A stretch of 64,000 nt of DNA. Origin: Rhodococcus triatomae (GTDB lineage: Bacteria > Actinomycetota > Actinomycetes > Mycobacteriales > Mycobacteriaceae). The translations under genes were made by a program, and so were the position numbers. Position 1 is the first letter of the stretch; every line of letters starts with the position of its first letter. Under the pieces are notes generated by a model. That model saw nothing but the letters and a program-made list of their open reading frames with translations, was not told where the DNA came from and searched no databases. Of this stretch, positions 25,487-33,734 are shown piece by piece. The stretch is taken from positions 2,542,001-2,606,000 of the forward strand of contig NZ_CP048814.1 in the NCBI RefSeq assembly GCF_014217785.1, written 5' to 3'.

Positions 25487-26626
25487 ATGGCGACCGGACA
25501 GGTGATCGGCGATGTGGCCGAGGATTCGCAACCGACTTCCGAAGCAACGGGTTTCGTGCTCTCCCGGCCCTCCGGAACGGTCGAGGGCCGCGGGGTCCGC
25601 CAGTACTTCGACGACCCGGCCGCCGCCCGCGACGCCTTCCGTGAAGGTCGAGTGTCGGCCCTGGTGGGTGCGCTTCCGTTCGACCCGGACGGGCCGTGCT
25701 CACTCGTCGAACCCGTCGAGCTGCGCTCGACGCCCGGGCCGTGGCAGAACTCGGGTGGACGGGCTGCACAGGTGCGGGTCGGGGAGCCGCGATACCTGCC
25801 TGCCGACGACGTGCACGCGCAGAACGTGGATCGGGCCCTGGCATCGATCCGTGAGGGCGCCTTCGACAAGGTCGTTCTCTCCCGACGTGCCGTGCTCGCT
25901 GCGGATTCCGAGCTCGATCCCGCCGATCTGCTCGCCCGCCTGGTGGCCGGGGACCCGGCAGGCAACGGATACCTCGTCGAGCTCGGTGACCCGAGGGGCG
26001 GCGTCGCCCATCCGGTGCTGGTCGGTTCCAGCCCCGAGGTGCTGGTCCGTCGGCGCGGCCTGCACGTCAGCTGCCACCCGCTGGCCGGTTCGGCGGCGCG
26101 GGGCGCGACGCCCGACGAGGACACGGCGATCTCCGAAGGCCTTCTGGGAAGCGAGAAGGACAGCCGCGAGCACGCCCTGGTCGTCGACTACCTGCGCCGG
26201 GCACTCGAGCCGCTCTGCCGCGCCCTCGAGGTACCCGAGCGTCCCGCTCTCACCGCCACCGGACAGCTCTGGCACCTCGGTACGCCCATCGTGGGCACCT
26301 TGAAGTCGCCCGAGGTGACGGCATTCGACCTGGCCCGGGCGATCCATCCGACCCCCGCCGTGTGCGGCACCCCGTCCGAATCGTCACTGGCGTATCTGCG
26401 GCAGGTGGAGCCCGAGCGAGGGTTCTACGCCGGCACGGTCGGCTGGTGCGACGCGGCAGGCGACGGCGAGTGGATGGTCGCGATCCGCTGCGCGGAGGTC
26501 GCGGCGGACCGGCGCACCGTCACCGCACATGCGGGCGGCGGCATCGTGGCAGGTTCCGACCCCGCACTCGAGGTTGCCGAGACACACGCGAAGTTCCGGA
26601 CCGTCCTGTCGGCCCTGCGTCCCTGA
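25487..26626 (+). CDS. isochorismate synthase
   Basis: 379 residues. Converts chorismate to isochorismate, the precursor of salicylate and 2,3-dihydroxybenzoate siderophores. Chorismate-binding motifs: FDKVVLSRRAVL near residue 125, GSSPEVLVRRRG, SCHPLAGSAARG, HPTPAVCGTPSE, and RGFYAGTVGWCDAAGDGEWMVAIRCAEV near 330, ending with the AGGGIVAGSDP loop. This is the EntC/DhbC type rather than anthranilate or menaquinone forms, judged by context. The start at 25487 has GGAAGGGCAGG ahead; ATG 25436 in frame overlaps the iron box. The gene is iron-controlled. Confidence 0.9.
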   Translation: MATGQVIGDVAEDSQPTSEATGFVLSRPSGTVEGRGVRQYFDDPAAARDAFREGRVSALVGALPFDPDGPCSLVEPVELRSTPGPWQNSGGRAAQVRVGEPRYLPADDVHAQNVDRALASIREGAFDKVVLSRRAVLAADSELDPADLLARLVAGDPAGNGYLVELGDPRGGVAHPVLVGSSPEVLVRRRGLHVSCHPLAGSAARGATPDEDTAISEGLLGSEKDSREHALVVDYLRRALEPLCRALEVPERPALTATGQLWHLGTPIVGTLKSPEVTAFDLARAIHPTPAVCGTPSESSLAYLRQVEPERGFYAGTVGWCDAAGDGEWMVAIRCAEVAADRRTVTAHAGGGIVAGSDPALEVAETHAKFRTVLSALRP

Positions 26627-26690
26627 CCGGCTGCCGAATCGCAATCCTCCGCCGCGGCGAGGTGAACTCCCTATCGTCGTAGTGGTGACG

Positions 26691-27149
26691 ATGGATGCCG
26701 ATCTCGCTCGCCGCGCCGCACTGCTCGGCCTCGCGGCCGGGCTCAGGAGTTCGCTCGGCATCGCCGCTCCGTGGGTCTCCGGGTTGTGGGTTCCTGCCGG
26801 GGACGGTGGCCGGCGCACCCCGCGCCTGCTCGCTGCCGGTGCTCTCGTGGTGGGCGAACTGATCGGGGACAAGCTTCCGCAGACGCCGTCCCGGCTGGCT
26901 CCGGCCGGACTCCTTCCCCGTATCGCAACCGGTGCGTACGGGGCATCGGTGCTCGCACGCCGGTGCGGGCGTCCTGCGTTGCCCGCCCTCGCGCTCGGAG
27001 CCGGGGCATCCGTCGTCGGCGCGTACGCCGGGCACTCCTGGCGCGCTGCGATCGCCGGGCACGATCTCCCGGACCTGCCCGCGGCCCTCGCCGAGGACGC
27101 GGTGGCACTCGTGGCCGCGGCCGCGGCGACTCGCACCCTTCCCAATTAA
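26691..27149 (+). CDS. DUF4126-like small membrane protein
   Basis: 152 residues, mostly Ala/Leu/Gly, with four short hydrophobic segments (LLGLAAGLRSSLGIAAPWVSG, LLAAGALVVGELIGDKLP, ATGAYGASVLARRCG, ALALGAGASVVGAYAG). The pattern GLRSSLGIAAPW and VGELIGDKLP-x-PSR fits DUF4126 proteins, of unknown function. In-frame GTG codons at 26682 and 26685 are alternative starts and a clear ribosome site is missing. It ends at the promoter palindrome of the following acyl-CoA synthetase. Confidence 0.72.
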   Translation: MDADLARRAALLGLAAGLRSSLGIAAPWVSGLWVPAGDGGRRTPRLLAAGALVVGELIGDKLPQTPSRLAPAGLLPRIATGAYGASVLARRCGRPALPALALGAGASVVGAYAGHSWRAAIAGHDLPDLPAALAEDAVALVAAAAATRTLPN

Positions 27150-27165
27150 TTGGACGTCCGATAAT
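27149..27165 (+). promoter_or_regulatory. palindrome and -10 of a probably leaderless synthetase gene
   Basis: ATTGGACGTCCGAT (27149-27162) is a palindrome with one mismatch pair. It overlaps GATAAT (27160-27165), a good -10 hexamer. The ATG at 27175 is nine bases after the hexamer and no Shine-Dalgarno sequence is present, so the message may start at or next to the ATG. Confidence 0.5.
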
Positions 27166-27174
27166 GTGCCGTGC

Positions 27175-28698
27175 ATGAGTATTGATGTGCGCTCCGACAC
27201 GGTCGACGGGGTGCTCCGTCGGTCTGCCGCTCGCAATCCCGCCACGACCGCTCTCACGTTCGAGGGGCGAACCTGGACCTACCGTGAACTCGACGATGCG
27301 GTCACCCGGGCGGCGAGCCACCTGCGTGGTCTCGGGCTCGCTCCCGGCGATCGGGTCGCCGCGTACGGCACCAATTCGGACGCGTACGTCCTCGCCTTCC
27401 TCGCCTGCGCGCGTGCCGGTCTCGTGCACGTCCCGATCAACTACGCGCTCGTCGGGGACGAGTTGGCCTATCTGGTGAGCCAGTGCGCGGCGCGCGCTGT
27501 TCTGATCGATCCTGCGTTGCAGGAGAAGTGGGCATCGGTGCCGGGGGCCGGAGGAATCGAGCACGTCATCACCCTGCGTGATGCGCCGCAGTCGCTGCTC
27601 GGGCGCGCCGCGTCCGGGGCGGTGACGCCACTGCCGGACGCGGCCGATGCCCGCGACCTCGCACAGCTGCTCTACACCTCGGGGACGACATCGAAACCCA
27701 AGGGCGCCATGATGAGTCACGGCGGGCTCGTCCACGAATACCTGTCGGCGGTGACCGCGCTGGACCTCGCCGCACAGGACAATCCGCTGGTCTGCATGCC
27801 GCTCTATCACTCGGCCGCGATGCACGTGTTCACGCTGCCCTACCTGTCGATCGGTGCGACGGTCAATCTCATGGCGGCACCGGACATTCCCGAGATCCTG
27901 CGCAGAATCGAACGGGACCGGATCGGCTCGCTGTTCCTGGCGCCGACGGTGTGGGTGCCGCTGGCCGGGCATCCCGATCTCGAACACCGGGATCTGTCCA
28001 CGCTGACCAAGGCTCAGTACGGTGCGTCGATCATGCCGGTGACGGTGCTGAATCGTCTCCGCGAGCGCTATCCGGATCTGGGCTTCTACAACTGCTTCGG
28101 GCAGTCCGAAATCGGCCCGCTCGCCACGGTTCTCCGTCCGGAAGAGCACGAACTGCGCCCGTCGTCGGCCGGTCGCCCGGTGTACTTCGTGGAGACGCGG
28201 GTGGTCGACGCGGACGGGAACGACGTGCCGGACGACTCTCCCGGCGAGGTCCTCTACCGCTCGCCCCAGCTGTGTCTGGGCTACTGGGACAACCCGGGCG
28301 CCACGGCGGAGGCATTCCGGGACGGGTGGTTCCACTCCGGTGATCTGGTCACCCGGGATGCCGAGGGGTACCTGACGGTGGTCGACCGGATCAAGGACGT
28401 CATCAACACCGGCGGAATCCTGGTGGCCTCGCGGGAGGTCGAGGACGCGATCTACACGCACCCGGACGTGGCCGAGGTCGCGGTGATCGGTACCCCGGAC
28501 GAGAAGTGGATCGAGGCCGTCACGGCCGTCGTCGTCTTGCGTGAGAACGGTTCTCGGATCAGCGAGGACGATCTCATTGCGCACGTGAAGGGCCGGATCG
28601 CCCCGTTCAAGGTGCCCAAGTCGATCCGCTTCGTGGAGTCGCTCCCCAAGAACCAGAGCGGCAAACTGCTCAAGCGAGAACTCCGCGCCGCCGGATGA
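27175..28698 (+). CDS. acyl-CoA synthetase / AMP-dependent ligase
   Basis: 507 residues. Activates a carboxylic acid to its acyl-CoA via an acyl-AMP. Adenylation motifs: LLYTSGTTSKPKGAMMSH near residue 165, FYNCFGQSEIGP near 305, SGDLVTRDAEGYLTVVDR near 385, and the catalytic-Lys loop KNQSGKLLKREL near the C-terminus. Length and motif set fit the FadD family of medium- or long-chain ligases. It stands alone, facing an acyl-CoA dehydrogenase across a hairpin. The ATG is probably leaderless, which fits constitutive or stress-robust translation. Confidence 0.93.
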   Translation: MSIDVRSDTVDGVLRRSAARNPATTALTFEGRTWTYRELDDAVTRAASHLRGLGLAPGDRVAAYGTNSDAYVLAFLACARAGLVHVPINYALVGDELAYLVSQCAARAVLIDPALQEKWASVPGAGGIEHVITLRDAPQSLLGRAASGAVTPLPDAADARDLAQLLYTSGTTSKPKGAMMSHGGLVHEYLSAVTALDLAAQDNPLVCMPLYHSAAMHVFTLPYLSIGATVNLMAAPDIPEILRRIERDRIGSLFLAPTVWVPLAGHPDLEHRDLSTLTKAQYGASIMPVTVLNRLRERYPDLGFYNCFGQSEIGPLATVLRPEEHELRPSSAGRPVYFVETRVVDADGNDVPDDSPGEVLYRSPQLCLGYWDNPGATAEAFRDGWFHSGDLVTRDAEGYLTVVDRIKDVINTGGILVASREVEDAIYTHPDVAEVAVIGTPDEKWIEAVTAVVVLRENGSRISEDDLIAHVKGRIAPFKVPKSIRFVESLPKNQSGKLLKRELRAAG

Positions 28699-28711
28699 CG
28701 CGGCGGCGCGG
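28683..28711 (+). terminator. GC-rich hairpin over the synthetase stop codon
   Basis: CCGCGCCGCCG (28683-28693) and CGGCGGCGCGG (28701-28711) pair perfectly over 11 bp with a 7-base loop that contains the TGA stop. There is no T-tract. It could stop or slow transcription between two convergent genes. Confidence 0.5.
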
Positions 28712-28781
28712 ATCGACGCGCACCGGGTGACTCGGACCGTCCACAGCCCGTGCGACGAGTGCTTCTGCCGACCGAGGACCT

Positions 28782-29939
28782 CTACAGGCCCAGATCCTTG
28801 GCGATGATCGTCTTCATGACCTCGCTGGTGCCGCCGTAGATGCGCGTCACCCTGGTGTCGGCGTACAGCCGGGCGATCGGGTATTCGGTGATGTAGCCGT
28901 ATCCGCCGTGCAGTTGCAGACATTTGTCGATGACCCGGCCTGCGGCTTCGGTGCAGAACAGCTTGGCCCGGGCAGCGTCGGCCACCGTCAGCTGCCCGTC
29001 GTCGTGCAGATCCAGCGCCCGGTCCGACAGGAGCTGGATCGCCTGCACCTCCGTGGAGCATTCGGCGAGGACGAACTTGCTGTTCTGGAAGCTGGCGACG
29101 GCGCGGCCGAAGACCTTCCGCTCGCGCGTGTAGGCGAGAGCGTGGGACAGGGCTGCCGCTGCCGTGGCGGAGGCGCCCATCGCGATGGCCAGCCGCTCCT
29201 GAGCGAGGTTGTGCGTCAGGTAGGAGAAGGCGGCGCCTTCGTCCCCGAGCCGGTCCTCGACGGGCACCCGTACCCCGGCGAAGGACAATTCGGCCGTGTC
29301 CGACGTCCGGAGGCCGATCTTGTCGAGCTTGCGGCCGACGGAGTAGCCCTCCGTCGTGGCATCGACGACGAGGATCGTCAGGCCGGCGCGGCGGTCCTCG
29401 TCCGTCGCCGGCGCCGTGCGGCAGACCACCAGTACCCGGTCGGCCTGGGCGCCACCGGTGATGAAGGTCTTGGCTCCGTCGAGAACGTAGTGGCTGCCGT
29501 CGGCGGACAGTTTCGCCGTGGTGGAGATGTTCGCCAGGTCCGAACCGGTACCCGGCTCCGTCATCGCGATCGCGAACATCAGATCGCCGTCGGCGAAGGC
29601 GGGCAACCACCGCTGCTTCTGCTCGTCGTTCGCATACTCGAGCAGGTAGGGGAGGATGAGGTTGCTGTGCACGGAGTAGGCACCGAAGGACACGCCTGCT
29701 GCCGCGGTCTCCTCCGCGACGACGGCGGCGAACTTGAAGCTCTCCTCGCCGGCGCCGCCGAACTCCTCGGGCACCTGGATACCGAGGATGCCCAATTCGC
29801 CCAGCCGGTTGTAGAAGTCGCGCGGAGGATGCCCGAGTTCCTCCCACTGCGGGTGGGCGGGGACGACTTCCTTGGCGACGAAGTCGCGGACCGTCTTACG
29901 GAAGAGCTCGTGATCCTCGCCGAACACCGTGCGCTGCAT
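28782..29939 (-). CDS. acyl-CoA dehydrogenase (long/branched-chain type)
   Basis: 385 residues from ATG 29939 with GGGAG upstream. Motifs: FAIAMTEPGTGSDLANI near residue 122, YVLDGAKTFITGG, QLHGGYGYITEYPIARLYAD and RIYGGTSEVMKTIIAKDLGL. Glu sits in the helix-G AQERLAIAMG while Gly occupies the short-chain Glu position, as in LCAD and isovaleryl-CoA dehydrogenases. The sequence resembles the enzyme at 4687. It converges with the synthetase at 27175, and the two could act on the same acid: activation, then first oxidation. Confidence 0.93.
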   Translation of the reverse strand: MQRTVFGEDHELFRKTVRDFVAKEVVPAHPQWEELGHPPRDFYNRLGELGILGIQVPEEFGGAGEESFKFAAVVAEETAAAGVSFGAYSVHSNLILPYLLEYANDEQKQRWLPAFADGDLMFAIAMTEPGTGSDLANISTTAKLSADGSHYVLDGAKTFITGGAQADRVLVVCRTAPATDEDRRAGLTILVVDATTEGYSVGRKLDKIGLRTSDTAELSFAGVRVPVEDRLGDEGAAFSYLTHNLAQERLAIAMGASATAAAALSHALAYTRERKVFGRAVASFQNSKFVLAECSTEVQAIQLLSDRALDLHDDGQLTVADAARAKLFCTEAAGRVIDKCLQLHGGYGYITEYPIARLYADTRVTRIYGGTSEVMKTIIAKDLGL

Positions 29940-30267
29940 GACAACTCCCGCTCTCTGAGGGGCGCCGTCCGGATCGGGCGCCCTCCTCGACTCCCGTGGT
30001 GCCGCCACGGGGTGGATGACCTCACCGTGCCGCAGACCCGGCGGCCTCGGCAGGGGCCTGTCGGCTATCGGTCGCATAGCGCCTGCCAATGACTCCTGCT
30101 CGCGCCGACGTATAGGCAGCGGCAGCCACTCGCTTCGGCGTCGGCGTATTGATCGCCCCTCGGTGGCCGGATTCAATGAGTGCAGCGTTGCTGTGAACTA
30201 CGCCACTACAGGGGGCTGATGTGACGTGGGGCAGCCGACGACAGATCCTCCGAAAGGACCATCCGAA
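29940..30267. other. 328-base divergent intergenic region
   Basis: Between the divergent acyl-CoA dehydrogenase and MFS permease genes. It holds a CGCCGACG/CGTCGGCG inverted repeat (30103-30110, 30139-30146) and, between those arms, TATAGGCAGC (30111-30120), a motif that recurs at two other promoters of the nearby LysR-rich region. No open frame with coding character was seen. Confidence 0.5.
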
Positions 30268-31659
30268 GTGAGTACCGGAACCATCTCGGGCGCGGTGAGC
30301 AGGGTAGTCGAGCCCGGCACCGAGTCCCGCCGCACCGCCTGGGGACTGACCTCCCTGCTCGTCGTCCTCTACGTGGTCAACTACGCGGACAAGGCGGTGC
30401 TGGGCATCATCGCCCAGCCCGTCGCGCAGGAACTCGGCCTCAGCTCCTCCCAGATCGGCCTCGTCGGAAGCCTCTTCTTCCTGACCTTCACCATCGGCGG
30501 ATTCTTCGCCGGGGCCATCAACAAGTGGATGACCCTGCGCTGGGCGCTGGTCGTGCTCGCGCTGTGCTGGTCGGTGGCAATGCTGCCGATGGTCGTGGTC
30601 GCGACGTTCGTCGTACTGATCGGCAGCCGGTTGTTCCTCGGCCTCGCGGAGGGGCCGAGCTCGGCGCTCGTGCACACCGCGGCCTACTCCTGGCACGCAC
30701 CGGAACGTCGCGGCCTCCCCGGCGCGCTCATCGCCGGAGCGGCGTCGATCTCGAAGATCGCGGTCGCACCCGCGCTGGCCTTCATCACCGTCACCTGGGG
30801 ATGGCGGGCCGCACTGATCGCGCTCTCCATCGCGGGCCTGGTGTGGTGCGTCGTCTGGCTGGCCGTGTGGAAGGAAGGCCCCTACATCGCCGGTAAGAAG
30901 GCCGGTGGCAAGAAGGCGGTCGCCGCCGCGGACGAAGAGGGCGTGGGCGAGGAAGCCGTCGTCCCCGCGGCCACGGAGCCGCACGTGCCGTGGATCCGGA
31001 TCTTCACCACCCGCACGTTCGTCAGCGGCGTGTTCCTGGTGATGAGCGTGTACGCCCTGGTCACCGTCGTGCTCACCTGGCTGCCCTCGTACTTCGAGGT
31101 GGGGCTCGGGTACAGCCGGCTGCAGGCGGGCTCGATGTTCGCGTTCCCCAGCATCGCGGGCCTGGCGCTCATGCTCCTGACCTCGTCGGTCGGTGACCGG
31201 CTGATCACGCGCGGCGCCACCAGCCGAGTCATCCGTGTCATCGTGCCGGCCACCGGCGTCCTGATCTGCGGCGCCATTCTCTTCATGCTGCCGTCGATCT
31301 CCACCCCCGGCCTGGCGGTGCTCGTCGTGTCCGTCGGCTACGGGTTCGCGGCCTCGGTGTTCCCACTTCTCAACGCGGCGATCTCGGAGATCTGCCCGCC
31401 CCGGCAGACCGCGGGAACACTGGGTGTCTTCATGGCGATCATGGCGATCGGCGGGCTCGTCGCCCCGTACGCCACCGGTCTCATCGTGGACGCCGCCAGC
31501 ACCCCGGCCGCCGGGTACGCCACGGCCTTCCAGGCGCTGGGCGTCGTCGCGGCGGTGTGCGCGCTCGCCGCACTGCTGCTGGCCGACCCGGAGCGGGACA
31601 AGGCACTCGTGCGTGGGGTGGCGCCGTCGGCCATCGAAGCTCCGGGCGCCGCGAAGTAG
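30268..31659 (+). CDS. MFS permease, anion/organic-acid symporter type
   Basis: 463 residues from a GTG at 30268 preceded by AAAGGA. Twelve predicted TMs with a long charged cytoplasmic loop (KKAGGKKAVAAADEEG) between TM6 and TM7. YVVNYADKAVLGIIAQPV in TM1 is typical of the anion:cation symporter branch of MFS, whose members import carboxylates and aromatic acids. Its place ahead of a thiolase, SDR and CoA ligase suggests uptake of the acid degraded by this module. The permease stop and the thiolase are 115 bases apart. Confidence 0.88.
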   Translation: MSTGTISGAVSRVVEPGTESRRTAWGLTSLLVVLYVVNYADKAVLGIIAQPVAQELGLSSSQIGLVGSLFFLTFTIGGFFAGAINKWMTLRWALVVLALCWSVAMLPMVVVATFVVLIGSRLFLGLAEGPSSALVHTAAYSWHAPERRGLPGALIAGAASISKIAVAPALAFITVTWGWRAALIALSIAGLVWCVVWLAVWKEGPYIAGKKAGGKKAVAAADEEGVGEEAVVPAATEPHVPWIRIFTTRTFVSGVFLVMSVYALVTVVLTWLPSYFEVGLGYSRLQAGSMFAFPSIAGLALMLLTSSVGDRLITRGATSRVIRVIVPATGVLICGAILFMLPSISTPGLAVLVVSVGYGFAASVFPLLNAAISEICPPRQTAGTLGVFMAIMAIGGLVAPYATGLIVDAASTPAAGYATAFQALGVVAAVCALAALLLADPERDKALVRGVAPSAIEAPGAAK

Positions 31660-31774
31660 GCCGTCCGCGCTTCCATAGGAATCCACTCATCGTTCGATCA
31701 CTCGAATCCCGTTGTTCTGCGCAGCCGTTCGTGATCGATTGGTAGACACGACACCCGACCAACGAAGGAAGACC

Positions 31775-32908
31775 ATGCGTGATGCAGTGATCGTCGACGC
31801 CGTCCGTACTCCGATCGGACGCCGAGGCGGCGCCCTGTCGGGAATCCACCCCGCGGATCTGTCCGCCCACCTGCTCGAGGCGATCGCCGCACGGACCGGA
31901 ATCGATCCGGCCGTGGTCGGCGACGTGATCTGGGGATGCGTGAGCCAATCCGGCGAGCAGGCGGGCAACGTGGCCCGCACCGCGGTGCTCGCAGCCGGTT
32001 GGCCGGAGAGTGTCCCGGGGACCACCCTCACCCGGGCATGTGGTTCGAGCCAGCAGGCCGTCGCCTTCGCCGCGGCTGCGGTGATCGCCGGTCAGGAGGA
32101 CATGATCCTCGCCGGCGGTGTGGAATCGATGAGCCGGGTCCCGATGGGCAGTGCGAGCAAGAACGGCGAGCACAATCCGGCCTCGGTCCTCGACCGGTAC
32201 GGCGTGGACGGATTCAGCCAGGGGACCGGTGCAGAGATGATGGCGCAGAAATGGGCGCTCTCCCGCACAGTGCTCGACGAGTACTCGCTCCTGTCGCACG
32301 AACGAGCGGCCGCCGCAGCAGATTCCGGAGCGTTCGACCGGCAGCTCGCGCCGGTCCCGGATGTCCTGTCCGGCGACGAGGGAGTCCGGCGGGGCGGTAC
32401 CCTCGACTCCCTCGGCAAGCTGCGCACCGTCTTCAAGGAGGACGGTGTCATCCACGCGGGCAACTCGTCGCAGATCTCGGACGGTGCCGGTGCGCTCCTG
32501 GTGACGACGAGCGAGAAGGCGGCCGCGCTCGGGTTGACGCCGTTGGTGCGGGTGCACACCAGCGTCGTCGCCGCGGACGACCCGGTCATCATGCTCACCG
32601 GGCCGATCACGGCCACCGAGAAGGCGCTGTCGCGGTCGGGGCTGTCCATCGGCGACATCGGTGCCTTCGAGGTGAACGAGGCATTCGCGCCGGTCCCTCT
32701 GGCCTGGCAGATCGAGACCGCGGCGGATCCGTCCCGGATGAACCCGCTCGGTGGTGCGATCGCGGTGGGGCATCCACTCGGTGGATCCGGCGCGATCCTG
32801 ATGACCCGACTCGTCCACCACATGGTCGACAACGGGATCCGGTACGGGCTGCAGACGATGTGCGAGGCCGGTGGTCAGGCCAACGCCACCATCCTCGAAC
32901 TCGTCTGA
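31775..32908 (+). CDS. thiolase-family acyl-CoA C-acyltransferase
   Basis: 377 residues from ATG 31775. Cleaves 3-oxoacyl-CoA with CoA. Nucleophile Cys in TRACGSSQQAVAF near residue 88, catalytic His in NPLGGAIAVGHPLGGSGA near 332, and the second Cys in TMCEAGGQANATILE near the end. The last motif is CEAGGQ rather than the usual CIGGGQ. Other positions look functional. It starts the thiolase-SDR-ligase gene group, spaced 41 and 20 bases. It is less like the thiolases at 42232 and 54597, which are close paralogues of each other. Confidence 0.92.
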   Translation: MRDAVIVDAVRTPIGRRGGALSGIHPADLSAHLLEAIAARTGIDPAVVGDVIWGCVSQSGEQAGNVARTAVLAAGWPESVPGTTLTRACGSSQQAVAFAAAAVIAGQEDMILAGGVESMSRVPMGSASKNGEHNPASVLDRYGVDGFSQGTGAEMMAQKWALSRTVLDEYSLLSHERAAAAADSGAFDRQLAPVPDVLSGDEGVRRGGTLDSLGKLRTVFKEDGVIHAGNSSQISDGAGALLVTTSEKAAALGLTPLVRVHTSVVAADDPVIMLTGPITATEKALSRSGLSIGDIGAFEVNEAFAPVPLAWQIETAADPSRMNPLGGAIAVGHPLGGSGAILMTRLVHHMVDNGIRYGLQTMCEAGGQANATILELV

Positions 32909-32949
32909 TCCGGCTCCCGACCTCTCTCGCACTCTCGAACAGGAAGAAC

Positions 32950-33714
32950 ATGAATCTCAAAGGACTGTCCACCGCCGTCACCGGAGGCGCCTCCGGGTTG
33001 GGGCTGGCAACCGCACGTCGACTCGTCGATGCGGGGGCCCAGGTCACGCTGATCGATCTGCCGTCCTCCCGCGGCGAGGAAGCCGCGGCGGAACTCGGGG
33101 CCGACACCCGATTCGCGGCGGCCGATGTCACCGACGCCGACCAGTTCGCGGCCGCGCTCGATGTCGCGGATTCCCGGGGCGGGCTCCGCGGGCTCGTCCA
33201 CTGCGCCGGTGCCGGACGCCGGATGCGAATCCTCGATTCGGACGGGCGCGCCGGCTCGCTCGAGGATTTCGAGTTCGTCGTCCGGCTCAATCTCGTCGGG
33301 TCGTTCAACGCGCTGCGACTCGGTGCCGAGCGGATGGCCCGGAACGACGAGATCGACGGTGAGCGCGGCGCCGTCGTGCTCACCGCATCCGTCGCGGCGT
33401 TCGAGGGACAGATCGGGCAGATCAACTACACCGCCTCCAAGGCGGGCATCGTCGGGATGACGGTGACCGCGGCCCGCGATCTCGCCAGCAGGCGGATCCG
33501 GGTCTGCACGATCGCTCCCGGCATCATGGACACCCCGCTGCTCGCGCGCCTGCGGGACGACGTCCGCGCCTCGCTGGAGAAGTCTGTGCCCAACCCGTCC
33601 CGGCTCGGGCAGCCGGACGAGTTCGGTCATCTCGCGGCGTCGATCCTCGAGAACGGTTACCTCAACGGCGAGACGATCCGGCTCGACGGGGCAATCCGCA
33701 TGGCACCCCGGTGA
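32950..33714 (+). CDS. SDR, 3-hydroxyacyl-CoA dehydrogenase type II-like
   Basis: 254 residues. TGGASGLGLATARRLVDAGA at the N-terminus is the HSD17B10-like cofactor motif, followed by a HCAGAG variant of NNAG, the catalytic YTASK, and CTIAPGIMDTPLLARL, also typical of type II hydroxyacyl-CoA dehydrogenases. These oxidise 3-hydroxy (often 2-methyl-branched) acyl-CoAs with NAD. Directly after a thiolase, it would supply the 3-oxoacyl-CoA substrate. Start ATG 32950 has AGGAAG four bases ahead. Confidence 0.9.
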   Translation: MNLKGLSTAVTGGASGLGLATARRLVDAGAQVTLIDLPSSRGEEAAAELGADTRFAAADVTDADQFAAALDVADSRGGLRGLVHCAGAGRRMRILDSDGRAGSLEDFEFVVRLNLVGSFNALRLGAERMARNDEIDGERGAVVLTASVAAFEGQIGQINYTASKAGIVGMTVTAARDLASRRIRVCTIAPGIMDTPLLARLRDDVRASLEKSVPNPSRLGQPDEFGHLAASILENGYLNGETIRLDGAIRMAPR

Positions 33715-33734
33715 TCCGGAGAACAGGAGCATCC

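Noticed and set aside
26743-29847. Minus-strand frame of 1034 codons
   Set aside because: It lies antisense to the DUF4126 and synthetase genes and out of frame with the acyl-CoA dehydrogenase; composition is typical of GC-rich shadow frames and no domain is visible.
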